From: Polaribacter huanghezhanensis
GTDB lineage: Bacteria; Bacteroidota; Bacteroidia; Flavobacteriales; Flavobacteriaceae
Reading direction: 5' to 3'
DNA length: 64,000 nt
NCBI RefSeq assembly: GCF_030444335.1
Contig: NZ_CP128595.1
Span: 1 to 64,000 of the forward strand
Shown here: piece after piece, positions 35,982-46,825 of the stretch
How the letters are laid out: each line of letters begins with the position of its first letter
Position numbering within the stretch: the stretch's first letter is position 1
The notes under the pieces: model-generated
What the model was told of the DNA's origin: nothing
Database searches by the model: none
What the model saw: the letters and a program-made list of their open reading frames with translations, nothing else
Made by a program: the position numbers and the translations under genes

Positions 35982-37037
35982 TTGGGTTCTAAAAGAAACA
36001 TACACAAATTATTTAACTGGGAATATTGGCCTACTCCAATGTTTTATATTCCTAACATTCCTTTTGCATTTTATCATGCAGTAAAGGCAAAAAACTTAGT
36101 TTTTTACACTGCTGTAAATCCGACCATAGAAAATTCTGGAATTGGCACTGAATCTAAGTACAAAACCATGCAATTAATCCCGAAAGAATATTTGCCTGTA
36201 ACCATTTTTCATGAAGTTAATTCTGACGTAAATGAATCAATTAAAAAGGTCAAAGAAAAAAACATTTCTTATCCATTAATTGCAAAACCAGATATTGGTT
36301 TTAGAGGTTTATTGGTACAAAAAATTGCATCAGAGAGTGAATTAAAAAACTATCTTGAAAAATACCCGATTGATATTTTAATTCAAGAATTTTTGACTGA
36401 AAAGAAAGAATGCGGTATTTTTTATCTTCGCTTTCCAGACCATCAAAAGGGAAAAATTACATCTTTAACATTGAAAGATTTTCCATATGTTATTGGTGAT
36501 GGAACACACACATTAGAAGAACTTATTTTATCTGACAATCGAGCAAAAAATTATGTAAAAATTATTAAAAATAATGTTACAATCCCCTTAGATACAATCA
36601 TAAAAAAAGACAAAAAAGTACAACTTTCTGATATCGGAAATCATTCAAAAGGAACGCAATTTATAAATGGAAATCATTTAATTTCTCAAAAATTAGAAGA
36701 AACCATCACTCATTTAAACAAACAAATTGATGGTTGGTTTTATGGAAGAATAGATATTAAATACAACACTTTTGAAGAGTTGGAAAATGGAAAATTTAAA
36801 ATTTTAGAACTCAACGGAATCTTAGCAGAACCCACTCATATTTACGATACTAATAAAACAAACTACCTGCAAGCATTAAAAGAAATGCGAATCCACTGGA
36901 AACAATTGTATAAAATTGCGAGGTTAAATCACGATCAAAATAACATTCCGTATCGTTCTACAATTGGTTTATTAAAAGATGTTAAAAAGTTAAAAAAATA
37001 CACCAAAAGCATCACAAGACTTCATAAATTCAAGTAA
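35982..37037 (+). CDS. ATP-grasp domain protein (ligase-like)
   Basis: This 351 aa protein shows ATP-grasp features: PLIAKPDIGFRGLLVQKI (ATP lysine and glycine loop), ILIQEFLTEKKECGIFY, and near the C-terminus FKILELNGILAEPTHIYD, which supplies the metal-binding acidic and Asn residues. The fold is that of D-Ala-D-Ala ligase or carboxylate-amine ligases, but the substrate is unknown. The start is taken as TTG at 35982, three bases after the preceding stop. Its place after murQ hints at a peptidoglycan or envelope role; this is inference. Confidence 0.8.
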   Translation: MGSKRNIHKLFNWEYWPTPMFYIPNIPFAFYHAVKAKNLVFYTAVNPTIENSGIGTESKYKTMQLIPKEYLPVTIFHEVNSDVNESIKKVKEKNISYPLIAKPDIGFRGLLVQKIASESELKNYLEKYPIDILIQEFLTEKKECGIFYLRFPDHQKGKITSLTLKDFPYVIGDGTHTLEELILSDNRAKNYVKIIKNNVTIPLDTIIKKDKKVQLSDIGNHSKGTQFINGNHLISQKLEETITHLNKQIDGWFYGRIDIKYNTFEELENGKFKILELNGILAEPTHIYDTNKTNYLQALKEMRIHWKQLYKIARLNHDQNNIPYRSTIGLLKDVKKLKKYTKSITRLHKFK

Positions 37038-37113
37038 AAAAAATCCTTTAAGAGAAAAATAATGCTATAATTTTTGTAGTAATTACACTTTCAAATTCAT
37101 ACTTTTTAGTTTT

Positions 37114-37128
37114 TGGCACGCTCTTTGA
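37114..37128 (+). promoter_or_regulatory. Sigma-54-like promoter (TGGCACG-N4-TTGAA type)
   Basis: TTGGCACGCTCTTTGAA: the -24 GG is followed after ten bases by GA where GC is canonical, with TGGCACG intact. It lies 64 nt before the next ATG. RpoN is not encoded in the window. Confidence 0.5.
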
Positions 37129-37191
37129 AAATATCTTTCAACGAGGAAGCTGAAAACCGAAAAGAGTAGGCAAATTAAAAACCTAGAAATT

Positions 37192-37950
37192 ATGAAAAGA
37201 GGATTACTATTATTGTTAGGAATCTTGTCATTTGCATCAGTAAAAGCAAACGACTATACAACATCAGCTAAAAAAAGTATTATTAATAATAGAAATGACG
37301 AAGCTGTAACTTTTGTTGAAAAGGGAATTCAATTTCATGTGTTTTTAGATGGCGAATTTGAATTTAATAGTTTAACACGAAACTCAAACTACTACAATTA
37401 TAATGGTAGAACTTATAGTAATAACTCGCTAAGAGTAGATAGAGATTATAGAGGAAGAATAAAGCGTATTGGAAGAAACTATATTCGTTATGATTACAGA
37501 GGAAATGTTTCCAAAATTGGCAACGTAAAACTGTATTACCGTAATGGATTATTAAGACGCGTTGGCAATTTAAAAATTTCTTACAATAATTGGGGAGAAC
37601 CTTATTTTTATGGAAACGTAAATAGATCTTCTAATTATGATTCTGATTTTCATTTCTCAATAAACATTGGGCCAATTTTTAGTTATAATGATCGCTTTTT
37701 CTACAATAGAAGTTTTAAAAACAACTATAAAAAATATAGAGAAGATAAAGACTACTATTATTACAAAGCAAATTCAAATGCTAAAGTTGGCAAGAGAAAT
37801 AAAATCATTAAAAGAAGAAAATCGAATGCAACTACAAGAAAAAGTACCATTAAAACAAAAAGAAAAATAGTACCGAAAGCTACTAAAAGAGTAAAAAAAG
37901 GGACTACGAAAAAGAAAGGTAATAAAGTGTATGAAAAAAGAAGGAGTTAA
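37192..37950 (+). CDS. Secreted Tyr/Asn/Arg-rich protein with a strongly basic tail
   Basis: This 252 aa protein is not one I can assign. Residues 1-19 are a signal peptide (ending VKANDYT). A middle region (about 75-160) holds repeated RGxIKRIG/NxxYDYRGNVSKIGN/YRNGLLRRVGN units resembling short beta repeats. The last ~60 residues are almost entirely Lys/Arg/Thr/Ser, giving a very high positive charge. It is likely periplasmic or surface-bound, perhaps binding nucleic acid, lipopolysaccharide or peptidoglycan. A sigma-54-like promoter precedes it and a strong terminator follows. Confidence 0.75.
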   Translation: MKRGLLLLLGILSFASVKANDYTTSAKKSIINNRNDEAVTFVEKGIQFHVFLDGEFEFNSLTRNSNYYNYNGRTYSNNSLRVDRDYRGRIKRIGRNYIRYDYRGNVSKIGNVKLYYRNGLLRRVGNLKISYNNWGEPYFYGNVNRSSNYDSDFHFSINIGPIFSYNDRFFYNRSFKNNYKKYREDKDYYYYKANSNAKVGKRNKIIKRRKSNATTRKSTIKTKRKIVPKATKRVKKGTTKKKGNKVYEKRRS

Positions 37951-37962
37951 ACACTACTAAAT

Positions 37963-37990
37963 AAAAATCCCGCTAAATAGCGGGATTTTT
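37963..37990. terminator. Bidirectional terminator between convergent genes
   Basis: AAAAATCCCGCTA-AA-TAGCGGGATTTTT, with A- and T-runs on both sides, serves the plus-strand basic protein gene and the minus-strand ettA. Confidence 0.93.
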
Positions 37991-37996
37991 CATGTA

Positions 37997-39688
37997 TTAA
38001 CGAATCAGTTTTTTATATTTAAGTCGTTTCGGAATTAAATCTCCACCCAAACGTTTCTTCTTATTTTCTTCGTAATCTGTAAAAGACCCTTCAAAGAAAT
38101 ACACTTGACTATCGCCTTCAAAAGCTAAAATATGCGTACAAACCCTGTCTAAAAACCATCTATCGTGACTAATAACTACAGCACAACCAGCAAAGTTTTC
38201 TAAACCTTCTTCTAACGCTCGCAACGTATTTACATCTAAATCATTTGTTGGCTCATCCAATAACAAAACATTTCCTTCTTCTTTTAACGTCATTGCTAAA
38301 TGCAATCTATTACGTTCTCCTCCTGAAAGTGCAGCAACTTTTTTGTTCTGTTCGCTTCCTGCAAAATTAAATCGACTTAAATACGCTCTAGAATTTACTT
38401 GCTTTCCTCCCATCATCACCAATTCTTGTCCGTCAGAAAAGTTTTCCCAAATAGATTTCTCTACATCAATATTTGAATGACTTTGATCTACGTAAGCAAT
38501 CTTGGCAGTTTCACCTACTTTAAAACTTCCTTTATCTGGAGTTTCCTCGCCCATAATCATTTTAAAAATTGTGGTTTTTCCCGCTCCATTTGGACCAATA
38601 ATTCCAACAATTCCTGCTTGAGGTAAATTAAATTCTAAATTTTCGTACAATAATTTATCATCAAAAGCTTTAGAAACTCCAGTTGCTTCAATTACATTAG
38701 TTCCTAATCGTGGGCCATTTGGAATATAAATTTCCAACTTTTCGTCCATTTGTTTTTGATCTTGACTCATCAATTTGTCATAATTCTTCAAACGTGCTTT
38801 TTGCTTTGTTTGTCGACCTTTTGCTCCTTGACGAACCCACTCTAACTCTCGTTCTAATGTTTTCTGTCGCTTAGAAGCTGTTTTACTTTCTTGCGCTAAA
38901 CGTTTTGATTTTTGATCTAACCAAGAAGAGTAATTTCCTTTCCAAGGAATTCCTTCTCCTCTATCCAATTCTAAAATCCAACCTGCAATGTTATCTAAGA
39001 AATACCTATCGTGCGTTACGGCAATTACAGTTCCTTTGTATTGTGCTAAATGATGTTCTAACCAATGTACAGATTCTGCATCCAAGTGGTTTGTTGGCTC
39101 ATCTAACAATAATATTTCTGGTTCTTGTAATAACAATCTACATAAAGCAACTCTACGTCTTTCTCCTCCAGACAATACAGAAATTAATTTATCTGGTTCT
39201 GGAGTACGTAAAGCATCCATTGCAATTTCTAATTTTGTATCTAATTCCCAAGCATTTGATGCATCAATTTTATCTTGCAATACCGCTTGTTGATTCATCA
39301 ACTTTTCCATTTTATCTGGATCAGAATATACTTCTTCTAAACCAAACATGTCGTTAATTTTATTGTACTCATCTAGAGTTGCAACTGTTTCTGCAACGCC
39401 TTCTTTTACAATTTCAATTACTGTTTTTGTTTCGTCTAATGCTGGTTCTTGTTCTAAATAACCAACATTATAGCCTGGAGAAAAAACAACATCACCTTGA
39501 TAATTTTTTTCTTTTCCAGCAATAATTTTTAATAAAGTTGATTTACCTGAACCGTTTAAACCTAAAATTCCGATTTTAGCTCCGTAGAAGAAACTTAAAT
39601 AAATATCTTTTAATACTTGTTTGTTTGTACTTTGATAGGTTTTAGAAACCTTATTCATCGAAAAGATGACTTTCTTATCGTCTGACAT
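37997..39688 (-). CDS. ettA: Energy-dependent translational throttle protein EttA (ABC-F)
   Basis: EttA is a soluble ABC-F ATPase that binds the ribosomal E site and gates elongation according to ATP level. The 563 aa protein has two ABC domains: Walker A GLNGSGKST and GPNGAGKTT, signatures LSGGERRRVAL and LSGGERNRLHL, and Walker B LLLDEPTNHLD and LLLDEPTNDLD. The inter-domain arm and linker (about 240-330) is rich in Lys/Arg/Gln. An eight-copy 7-bp repeat begins three bases upstream of the ATG (see 39692-39747), so the 5' UTR is repeat DNA. Confidence 0.96.
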   Translation of the reverse strand: MSDDKKVIFSMNKVSKTYQSTNKQVLKDIYLSFFYGAKIGILGLNGSGKSTLLKIIAGKEKNYQGDVVFSPGYNVGYLEQEPALDETKTVIEIVKEGVAETVATLDEYNKINDMFGLEEVYSDPDKMEKLMNQQAVLQDKIDASNAWELDTKLEIAMDALRTPEPDKLISVLSGGERRRVALCRLLLQEPEILLLDEPTNHLDAESVHWLEHHLAQYKGTVIAVTHDRYFLDNIAGWILELDRGEGIPWKGNYSSWLDQKSKRLAQESKTASKRQKTLERELEWVRQGAKGRQTKQKARLKNYDKLMSQDQKQMDEKLEIYIPNGPRLGTNVIEATGVSKAFDDKLLYENLEFNLPQAGIVGIIGPNGAGKTTIFKMIMGEETPDKGSFKVGETAKIAYVDQSHSNIDVEKSIWENFSDGQELVMMGGKQVNSRAYLSRFNFAGSEQNKKVAALSGGERNRLHLAMTLKEEGNVLLLDEPTNDLDVNTLRALEEGLENFAGCAVVISHDRWFLDRVCTHILAFEGDSQVYFFEGSFTDYEENKKKRLGGDLIPKRLKYKKLIR

Positions 39689-39691
39689 ATA

Positions 39692-39747
39692 TTAGTGGTT
39701 AGTGGTTAGTGGTTAGTGTTTAGTGTTTAGTGTTTAGTGTTTAGTGG
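39692..39747 (-). repeat. Eight-copy 7-bp microsatellite in the ettA 5' region
   Basis: Eight perfect 7-bp units on the plus strand: three TTAGTGG, four TTAGTGT, one TTAGTGG (56 bp). On the minus strand, the direction of ettA, the units read CCACTAA/ACACTAA and end three bases before the ATG. Confidence 0.95.
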
Positions 39748-39797
39748 AATTAAAAAAACATACTTCCACACTTTGCAACTCTGTAACTTTGAAACTA

Positions 39798-39980
39798 TTA
39801 AACTCTTCCTTTTAAGGCATTAAATACCCAAGCAATTGCAAAGAAGCCCACTCCTACTGCAGCAAAACCCCAACCTGCAACATCATCATATCTAAAGGCT
39901 CCAAGAGCAATTAAACCCAATCCTACAAGAATCATTATAAATGTAGCCCACGCTAATACGGTATTTTTATTCATTGCCAT
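39798..39980 (-). CDS. Small two-TM membrane protein (CAL67264-like)
   Basis: This 60 aa protein starts MAMNKNTVLAWATF and has two hydrophobic helices separated by a short RYDDVAGWGF loop, with a basic end. It resembles a short membrane-protein family widespread in Flavobacteriia (CAL67264 family, from memory). The function is unknown. It stands alone between ettA and fadH on the same strand. Confidence 0.7.
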   Translation of the reverse strand: MAMNKNTVLAWATFIMILVGLGLIALGAFRYDDVAGWGFAAVGVGFFAIAWVFNALKGRV

Positions 39981-40057
39981 AATCGTTCTGTTTTAAATAG
40001 TTGAAAAGCAAATATCGGAATTATTTGTGGATTAAAATAGTGAGTACTGAATGAGTT

Positions 40058-42180
<2,123 letters not shown>

Positions 42181-42199
42181 AAAAAATAGATTTTATAAA

Positions 42200-42910
42200 T
42201 TAACTCATAGGAACATCTATCACCAATAATTTGCTTTGTTGATTTGCCTTAATAACAACTTTTTCTATTTCAGAAATCCCAATGGCATCTCTTTTTTGTA
42301 ATTTTTCATCAGCAATTAAAACCTCTCCTTCTATTAAGAAAAAATAAGCACCATTTTTAAGTTGGTACTCCGTTTTAAAATCAGCTTCTAAATCAATCAT
42401 AGAAATATATGCTTGCTGATGTATCGACAAAGAGCCTTCTACTTGATTACTTTTTGGAGAAACCAAGGTTTGAAATTTGTTGTGCCTTCCATTTTCATCA
42501 AAAGTTTTTTGATCATAATATGGCGTGCTATTTTCTGTTTCTGGAATAATCCATAATTGCAAAAAATTAACTTCGTCTATTTTACTATCGTTAAATTCTG
42601 AATGCGTTAAACCTGTTCCTGCACTCATCACTTGTACTTCTCCTACTTCTATAGAACGTTTATTATCCATATTATCTTTATGTGATAAAGCTCCTGAAAT
42701 CGGAATAGAAATGATTTCCATATTTTTATGTGGATGCGTACCAAAACCCATTTTAGGTTGCACGATATCATCATTTAAAACACGTAACATCCCAAAATTC
42801 ATTCTTTCGTTATTTTGATATCCTGCAAAACTAAACGTATGATGTGATGTTAACCAACCATGATTTGCAATACCTCTTGTTGCTGATTTGTGAATTATTT
42901 TTTTCATTTT
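42200..42910 (-). CDS. Pirin family protein (second of two)
   Basis: This is a cupin-type pirin of about 236 aa. The N-terminal cupin domain contains TSHHTFSFAGY and GFGTHPHKNMEIISIPISG, the His-rich metal site. The start is taken as ATG at 42910 (MKKIIHKSATRG); the longer frame to 42958 would overlap the upstream pirin gene and begins with unconserved sequence. Bacterial pirins bind iron and some act as quercetinases or redox sensors. It is last in a five-gene redox operon. Confidence 0.9.
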   Translation of the reverse strand, partial: KMKKIIHKSATRGIANHGWLTSHHTFSFAGYQNNERMNFGMLRVLNDDIVQPKMGFGTHPHKNMEIISIPISGALSHKDNMDNKRSIEVGEVQVMSAGTGLTHSEFNDSKIDEVNFLQLWIIPETENSTPYYDQKTFDENGRHNKFQTLVSPKSNQVEGSLSIHQQAYISMIDLEADFKTEYQLKNGAYFFLIEGEVLIADEKLQKRDAIGISEIEKVVIKANQQSKLLVIDVPMS

Positions 42911-42920
42911 CCCTTTTATT

Positions 42921-43790
42921 TTAATATAAGTAGCCCATTTTCCCTTGCTGAAAATCACGCATTGCTTCTAAAATCTCAGTTTGCGTATTCATAACATAAG
43001 GTCCGTATTGAGCTACTTTTTCTTTAATAGGTTCTCCTGAAATAACAATTAGTTTGCTTTCTTTTGTTGTTGTTATTTTAATTGTATTTCCGTCTGTATT
43101 AAAAACTGCTAGTTGAGTTTTTCCTTTAGCCAAGGTTGTTGTGTCATTTACATGTACTTCTCCATTCAACAAATACAAACAACTTTGGTGCGTTTCTGGG
43201 ATTTCAATTTCTAATTCCCCTTTTCCAGTTGCTTCAATCATAAAAACATTGACTGAGGTTTGTGTTTTAATCTTTCCAAACTTTCCTTTTTGTTCACCTG
43301 CAACAATTTTTAATTGGATGTTTTTCGAAGCATCTTTAATCACTGGCATTTCATCACTCTTTACATGTTGATATGCCGGAGTTATCATTTTGTATTTTGC
43401 TGGTAAATTTAACCACAACTGAATTCCTTCTATTGTTCCGCCTTTTTTCACAAATTCTTTTGTGGGGCCTTCTGCATGAATAATTCCTCTTCCTGCTGTT
43501 GTCCATTGTACATCACCAGCTTTCACGATACTTTCATTCCCTAAAGAATCTCTGTGTAATTGTTCTCCGTCAAATAATAACGTAATCGGTTCAAATCCTC
43601 TGTGTGGATGTGGCCCTAAATCAAACGGATTGTTAAATTCACTAATTGCATACGGTCCGTAATGATGCAATAAAAGAAACGGATCTACATTTTCTACATC
43701 TGTAGTTGGAATTGGTTGTCGCAAGCGAATTGGCCCCATATTTACCAACGGACTTTCTCCTAAATATTGAATACTTTTATATGTTTTCAT
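42921..43790 (-). CDS. Pirin family protein (first of two)
   Basis: This 289 aa pirin carries the cupin motif LGPHPHRGFEPITLLFDG near residue 60 and WTTAGRGIIHAEGP, both typical metal-site blocks, and the C-terminal pirin_C domain with YGPYVMNTQTEI. It follows the MarR gene by 7 bp and precedes the second pirin by 10 bp. It is related to, but clearly distinct from, that pirin, so the pair is an old duplication. A quercetinase or oxidative-stress role is possible. Confidence 0.93.
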   Translation of the reverse strand: MKTYKSIQYLGESPLVNMGPIRLRQPIPTTDVENVDPFLLLHHYGPYAISEFNNPFDLGPHPHRGFEPITLLFDGEQLHRDSLGNESIVKAGDVQWTTAGRGIIHAEGPTKEFVKKGGTIEGIQLWLNLPAKYKMITPAYQHVKSDEMPVIKDASKNIQLKIVAGEQKGKFGKIKTQTSVNVFMIEATGKGELEIEIPETHQSCLYLLNGEVHVNDTTTLAKGKTQLAVFNTDGNTIKITTTKESKLIVISGEPIKEKVAQYGPYVMNTQTEILEAMRDFQQGKMGYLY

Positions 43791-43797
43791 TATTTTT

Positions 43798-44235
43798 TTA
43801 TCTAATTTTATCTAGTAAATTACTTAACATTTTTGCTTCTTCCTCTGTAAGATTGTCTATAAAATTGATATTATTTTGGTTATCAATTTTTGATAACAAT
43901 TGCAATCCTGCGCCAGAAATATTGATGTAAACTACTCTTCTATCGTGCTCGCAACGTTCTCTTTCTATGAGTTTTTTATCGCACAATTTATCCATTAATC
44001 GAGTGGCATTTGGAGCGCGCTCAATCATTCTTTCTTTTATCAACTGAACTTTTACTGGTTTTGCCGCACCTCTTAAAATCCTTAAAATATTATACTGCTG
44101 AGGTGAAATTCCATACGGTTTAAAAAATTCTGTTTCTTTACTACTTAACCAATTTGCAGTATATTTTATGTTGATAAGCGCTTTTACTTTATTGCTTTTA
44201 AATTTTGAATTGATGTCTTTAGAAATGTCTCCCAT
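43798..44235 (-). CDS. MarR family transcriptional regulator
   Basis: This 145 aa winged-helix protein has the MarR pattern GISPQQYNILRILRGA and the wing with ERCEHDRRVVYINIS; the DNA-binding helices are in VKVQLIKERMIERAPNATRLMDKL. It lies within the redox operon, and a perfect palindrome overlaps the operon promoter (45056-45073), so autorepression is likely. It has no Cys that would suggest direct thiol sensing; a quinone or phenolic ligand is possible. Confidence 0.92.
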   Translation of the reverse strand: MGDISKDINSKFKSNKVKALINIKYTANWLSSKETEFFKPYGISPQQYNILRILRGAAKPVKVQLIKERMIERAPNATRLMDKLCDKKLIERERCEHDRRVVYINISGAGLQLLSKIDNQNNINFIDNLTEEEAKMLSNLLDKIR

Positions 44236-44248
44236 AAGATATTATTTT

Positions 44249-44479
44249 CTATAAATTATTTAATTGATAAGAAAGCGCTTTAGACGGACATTGATTAATT
44301 TGATTTTTAACCTGTTCGTTTGTGGCTCCATCTAATTTTATCCATGGTTTTTCTCTCGGGTCAAAAACTTCTAACAAACCTTTCCAACATTTTTTAGAAT
44401 GCGTACACATTTCTGGTTGCCAAACAACAGTAATCTCTTCATTACTATATGTTTTTTTGAGTTGCTTCTTTTCTTCCAT
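44249..44479 (-). CDS. YjdI-type mono-cluster [4Fe-4S] ferredoxin-like protein
   Basis: This 76 aa protein matches the divergent mono-cluster Fe-S domain of YjdI: VVWQPEMCTHSKKCWKGL and NQCPSKALSYQL supply the cysteines. It probably carries electrons in the cytoplasm, and may work with the adjacent FMN reductase (11 bp upstream). It sits 13 bp before the MarR gene in the operon. Confidence 0.88.
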   Translation of the reverse strand: MEEKKQLKKTYSNEEITVVWQPEMCTHSKKCWKGLLEVFDPREKPWIKLDGATNEQVKNQINQCPSKALSYQLNNL

Positions 44480-44490
44480 GACTTCTAGTT

Positions 44491-45015
44491 TTAAATTACT
44501 AATTGAAACTCTTTTATTGCTTTTAATAATTCTTCTTTTAATTCAGAGTCTTGTATTTCATCATTTTTAAAATGATCGTAAAAATTAGGTAAAGAAAATG
44601 TTGAAACGATGTTTGCACCCATACGTGGAAAAGTAGTTGCGGCTGTTTCTAAAACAGATTTTCCACCTCTTGCTCCTGGCGAAGTTGCTAATAACAAAAC
44701 TGGCTTCTCTTTAAATACTTTTCTATCAATTCTAGAAACCCAATCAAAAATATTTTTAAATGCAGCAGAATAAGATCCATTGTGCTCCGCTAAAGAAACT
44801 ACAAAACCATCATAATTACTTAACAGTTTGTTAAATTCTAAAGCAGCTTTTGGAAAACCCTCTGCTTCAATATCTATACTAAAAATTGGTAATTGATAAT
44901 CGTTTAAATCGGCTACATCATATTTTTCATCAACTAAAGAAGCTGTATAAGTTGCCAATTGTTTATTAATTGATGTTGTACTAGTACTTCCTGCAAATGC
45001 TAAAATTTTCTTCAT
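44491..45015 (-). CDS. NAD(P)H-dependent FMN reductase
   Basis: This 174 aa flavodoxin-like reductase shows the FMN phosphate loop FAGSTSTTSINKQL at the N-terminus and the family motif SLAEHNGSYSAAFKNIFDW, then LLATSPGARGGKSVLE. It reduces FMN or quinones with NAD(P)H. It is first in the operon FMN reductase - YjdI - MarR - pirin - pirin, with the promoter and operator just upstream. Confidence 0.93.
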   Translation of the reverse strand: MKKILAFAGSTSTTSINKQLATYTASLVDEKYDVADLNDYQLPIFSIDIEAEGFPKAALEFNKLLSNYDGFVVSLAEHNGSYSAAFKNIFDWVSRIDRKVFKEKPVLLLATSPGARGGKSVLETAATTFPRMGANIVSTFSLPNFYDHFKNDEIQDSELKEELLKAIKEFQLVI

Positions 45016-45034
45016 TTTCTTTTATTATTTCATA

Positions 45035-45042
45035 CAAAGTTA
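45035..45042 (-). promoter_or_regulatory. Promoter -7 box of the redox operon
   Basis: On the minus strand TAACTTTG (TAnnTTTG) lies 19 nt upstream of the FMN reductase ATG. A weak -33-like region falls inside the palindrome at 45056-45073. Confidence 0.6.
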
Positions 45043-45055
45043 AGAATAATTATTT

Positions 45056-45073
45056 TATTTTCCAAGGAAAATA
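45056..45073. promoter_or_regulatory. Palindromic operator TATTTTCC-AA-GGAAAATA
   Basis: Perfect 8-bp inverted repeat spanning the -33 region of the redox operon promoter. It is the natural binding site for the MarR protein encoded in the operon. Confidence 0.6.
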
Positions 45074-45149
45074 TTTCCAAGTAATATATTGGTGTAATTT
45101 ATACCTCATTTTTGTACCTTAGCGTTTCAATTTTTATACACATTATTTA

Positions 45150-46778
45150 ATGGATATTAACTTCAATAAAAACGAAGATTACAACAGGCTTTTAGCATCT
45201 GATTTAAAAAAAAGATTGGTAAAGGTAAAACTTGGTGGCGGAAAAAGTAGAATAGAAAAACACAAAGCAAAAGGAAAGCTAACTGCAAGAGAACGTATTG
45301 ATTATTTATTAGACAACAAGTCTAAAAGTATTGAAATTGGTGCATTTGCTGGTGAAGATATGTATGCAGAACACGGCGGTTGTCCTTCTGGCGGAGTTGT
45401 CATAAAAATTGGTTATATAAAAGGAAAGCAATGTATTGTTGTTGCAAATGATGCCACGGTAAAAGCTGGCGCATGGTTTCCGATCACAGGGAAAAAGAAT
45501 TTAAGAGCGCAAGAAATATCTATAGAAAACAAATTGCCAATTATTTATTTGGTTGATTCGGCTGGTGTGTATTTACCAATGCAAGATGAAATTTTCCCAG
45601 ACAAAGAACATTTCGGACGTATTTTCAGAAATAATGCTGTAATGAGCAGTATGGGAATTACACAAATTTCTGCAATTATGGGAAGTTGTGTTGCCGGCGG
45701 TGCGTATTTACCAATTATGAGTGATGAAGCGTTGATTGTTGATAAAACCGGAAGTATTTTTTTAGCAGGAAGTTATTTGGTAAAAGCGGCAATTGGTGAA
45801 TCTATTGACAATGAAACTTTGGGCGGCGCAACAACACATTGCGAAATTTCTGGAGTAACAGATTACAAAGCTTTAGATGATAAAGACGCGCTGGATAAAA
45901 TCAAAAATATTATTGATAAAATTGGCGATTTTGACAAAGCTGGATTTAGCAAAACCGAATCTTTTCCTCCAAAAGAAAACCAAGATGATATTTTTGGAAT
46001 CTTACCAAAAGAAAGAAACGCACAATACGATATGTTAGAAATTATCAAACGCATGGTTGATAATTCTGAGTTTGATCAATATAAAGAAGGCTACGGAAAA
46101 ACCATTCTAACAGGTTACGCCAGAATTGATGGTTGGGCAGTTGGAATTGTAGCAAATCAACGAAAATTGGTAAAAACTAAAAAAGGTGAAATGCAATTTG
46201 GCGGAGTTATCTATAACGATTCTGCTGATAAAGCAACACGTTTTATTGCCAATTGTAATCAAAAGAAAATTCCGTTAGTATTTTTACAAGATGTTACCGG
46301 ATTTATGGTTGGAAGCAAATCTGAACATGGCGGAATTATAAAAGATGGCGCAAAAATGGTGAATGCAGTGAGCAATTCTGTAGTTCCAAAATTCACAGTT
46401 ATTATTGGCAATTCTTACGGAGCAGGAAATTACGCGATGTGTGGTAAAGCCTACGATCCAAGATTAATTGTTGCTTGGCCAAGTGCAGAATTGGCAGTAA
46501 TGAGCGGAAATTCTGCTGCAAAAGTTTTATTGCAAATAGAAACTGCATCCTTAAAAAAGAAAGGCGAAGAAATTACTCCAGAAAAAGAAGCTGAATTATT
46601 TAATAAAATAAAAGACAGGTACGACAACCAAGTTTCTCCATATTATGCAGCTGCAAGAATTTGGACAGATGCAGTTATCAATCCGTTAGATACCAGAACT
46701 TGGATTTCTATGGGAATTGAAGCAGCAAATCATGCGCCCGTAGAAAAGCAATTTAATTTGGGAATTATACAAGTTTAG
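45150..46778 (+). CDS. Acyl-CoA carboxylase, carboxyltransferase (beta) subunit
   Basis: This 542 aa carboxyltransferase has the crotonase-fold halves of biotin-dependent propionyl-CoA/methylcrotonyl-CoA carboxylases: GKLTARERIDYLLD, FAGEDMYAEHGGCPSGG, GSCVAGGAYLPIMSDEA, then VFLQDVTGFMVGSKSEHGG and GNSYGAGNYAMCGKAYDPR. It transfers CO2 from biotin to an acyl-CoA, in branched-chain amino acid or propionate metabolism. The sequence looks most like methylcrotonyl-CoA carboxylase, but the biotin subunit is not in the window. Confidence 0.92.
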   Translation: MDINFNKNEDYNRLLASDLKKRLVKVKLGGGKSRIEKHKAKGKLTARERIDYLLDNKSKSIEIGAFAGEDMYAEHGGCPSGGVVIKIGYIKGKQCIVVANDATVKAGAWFPITGKKNLRAQEISIENKLPIIYLVDSAGVYLPMQDEIFPDKEHFGRIFRNNAVMSSMGITQISAIMGSCVAGGAYLPIMSDEALIVDKTGSIFLAGSYLVKAAIGESIDNETLGGATTHCEISGVTDYKALDDKDALDKIKNIIDKIGDFDKAGFSKTESFPPKENQDDIFGILPKERNAQYDMLEIIKRMVDNSEFDQYKEGYGKTILTGYARIDGWAVGIVANQRKLVKTKKGEMQFGGVIYNDSADKATRFIANCNQKKIPLVFLQDVTGFMVGSKSEHGGIIKDGAKMVNAVSNSVVPKFTVIIGNSYGAGNYAMCGKAYDPRLIVAWPSAELAVMSGNSAAKVLLQIETASLKKKGEEITPEKEAELFNKIKDRYDNQVSPYYAAARIWTDAVINPLDTRTWISMGIEAANHAPVEKQFNLGIIQV

Positions 46779-46825
46779 TTTTAATTTGTATTCGTAAAAA
46801 ATAACACAAAAATTAGGATTTAGAA

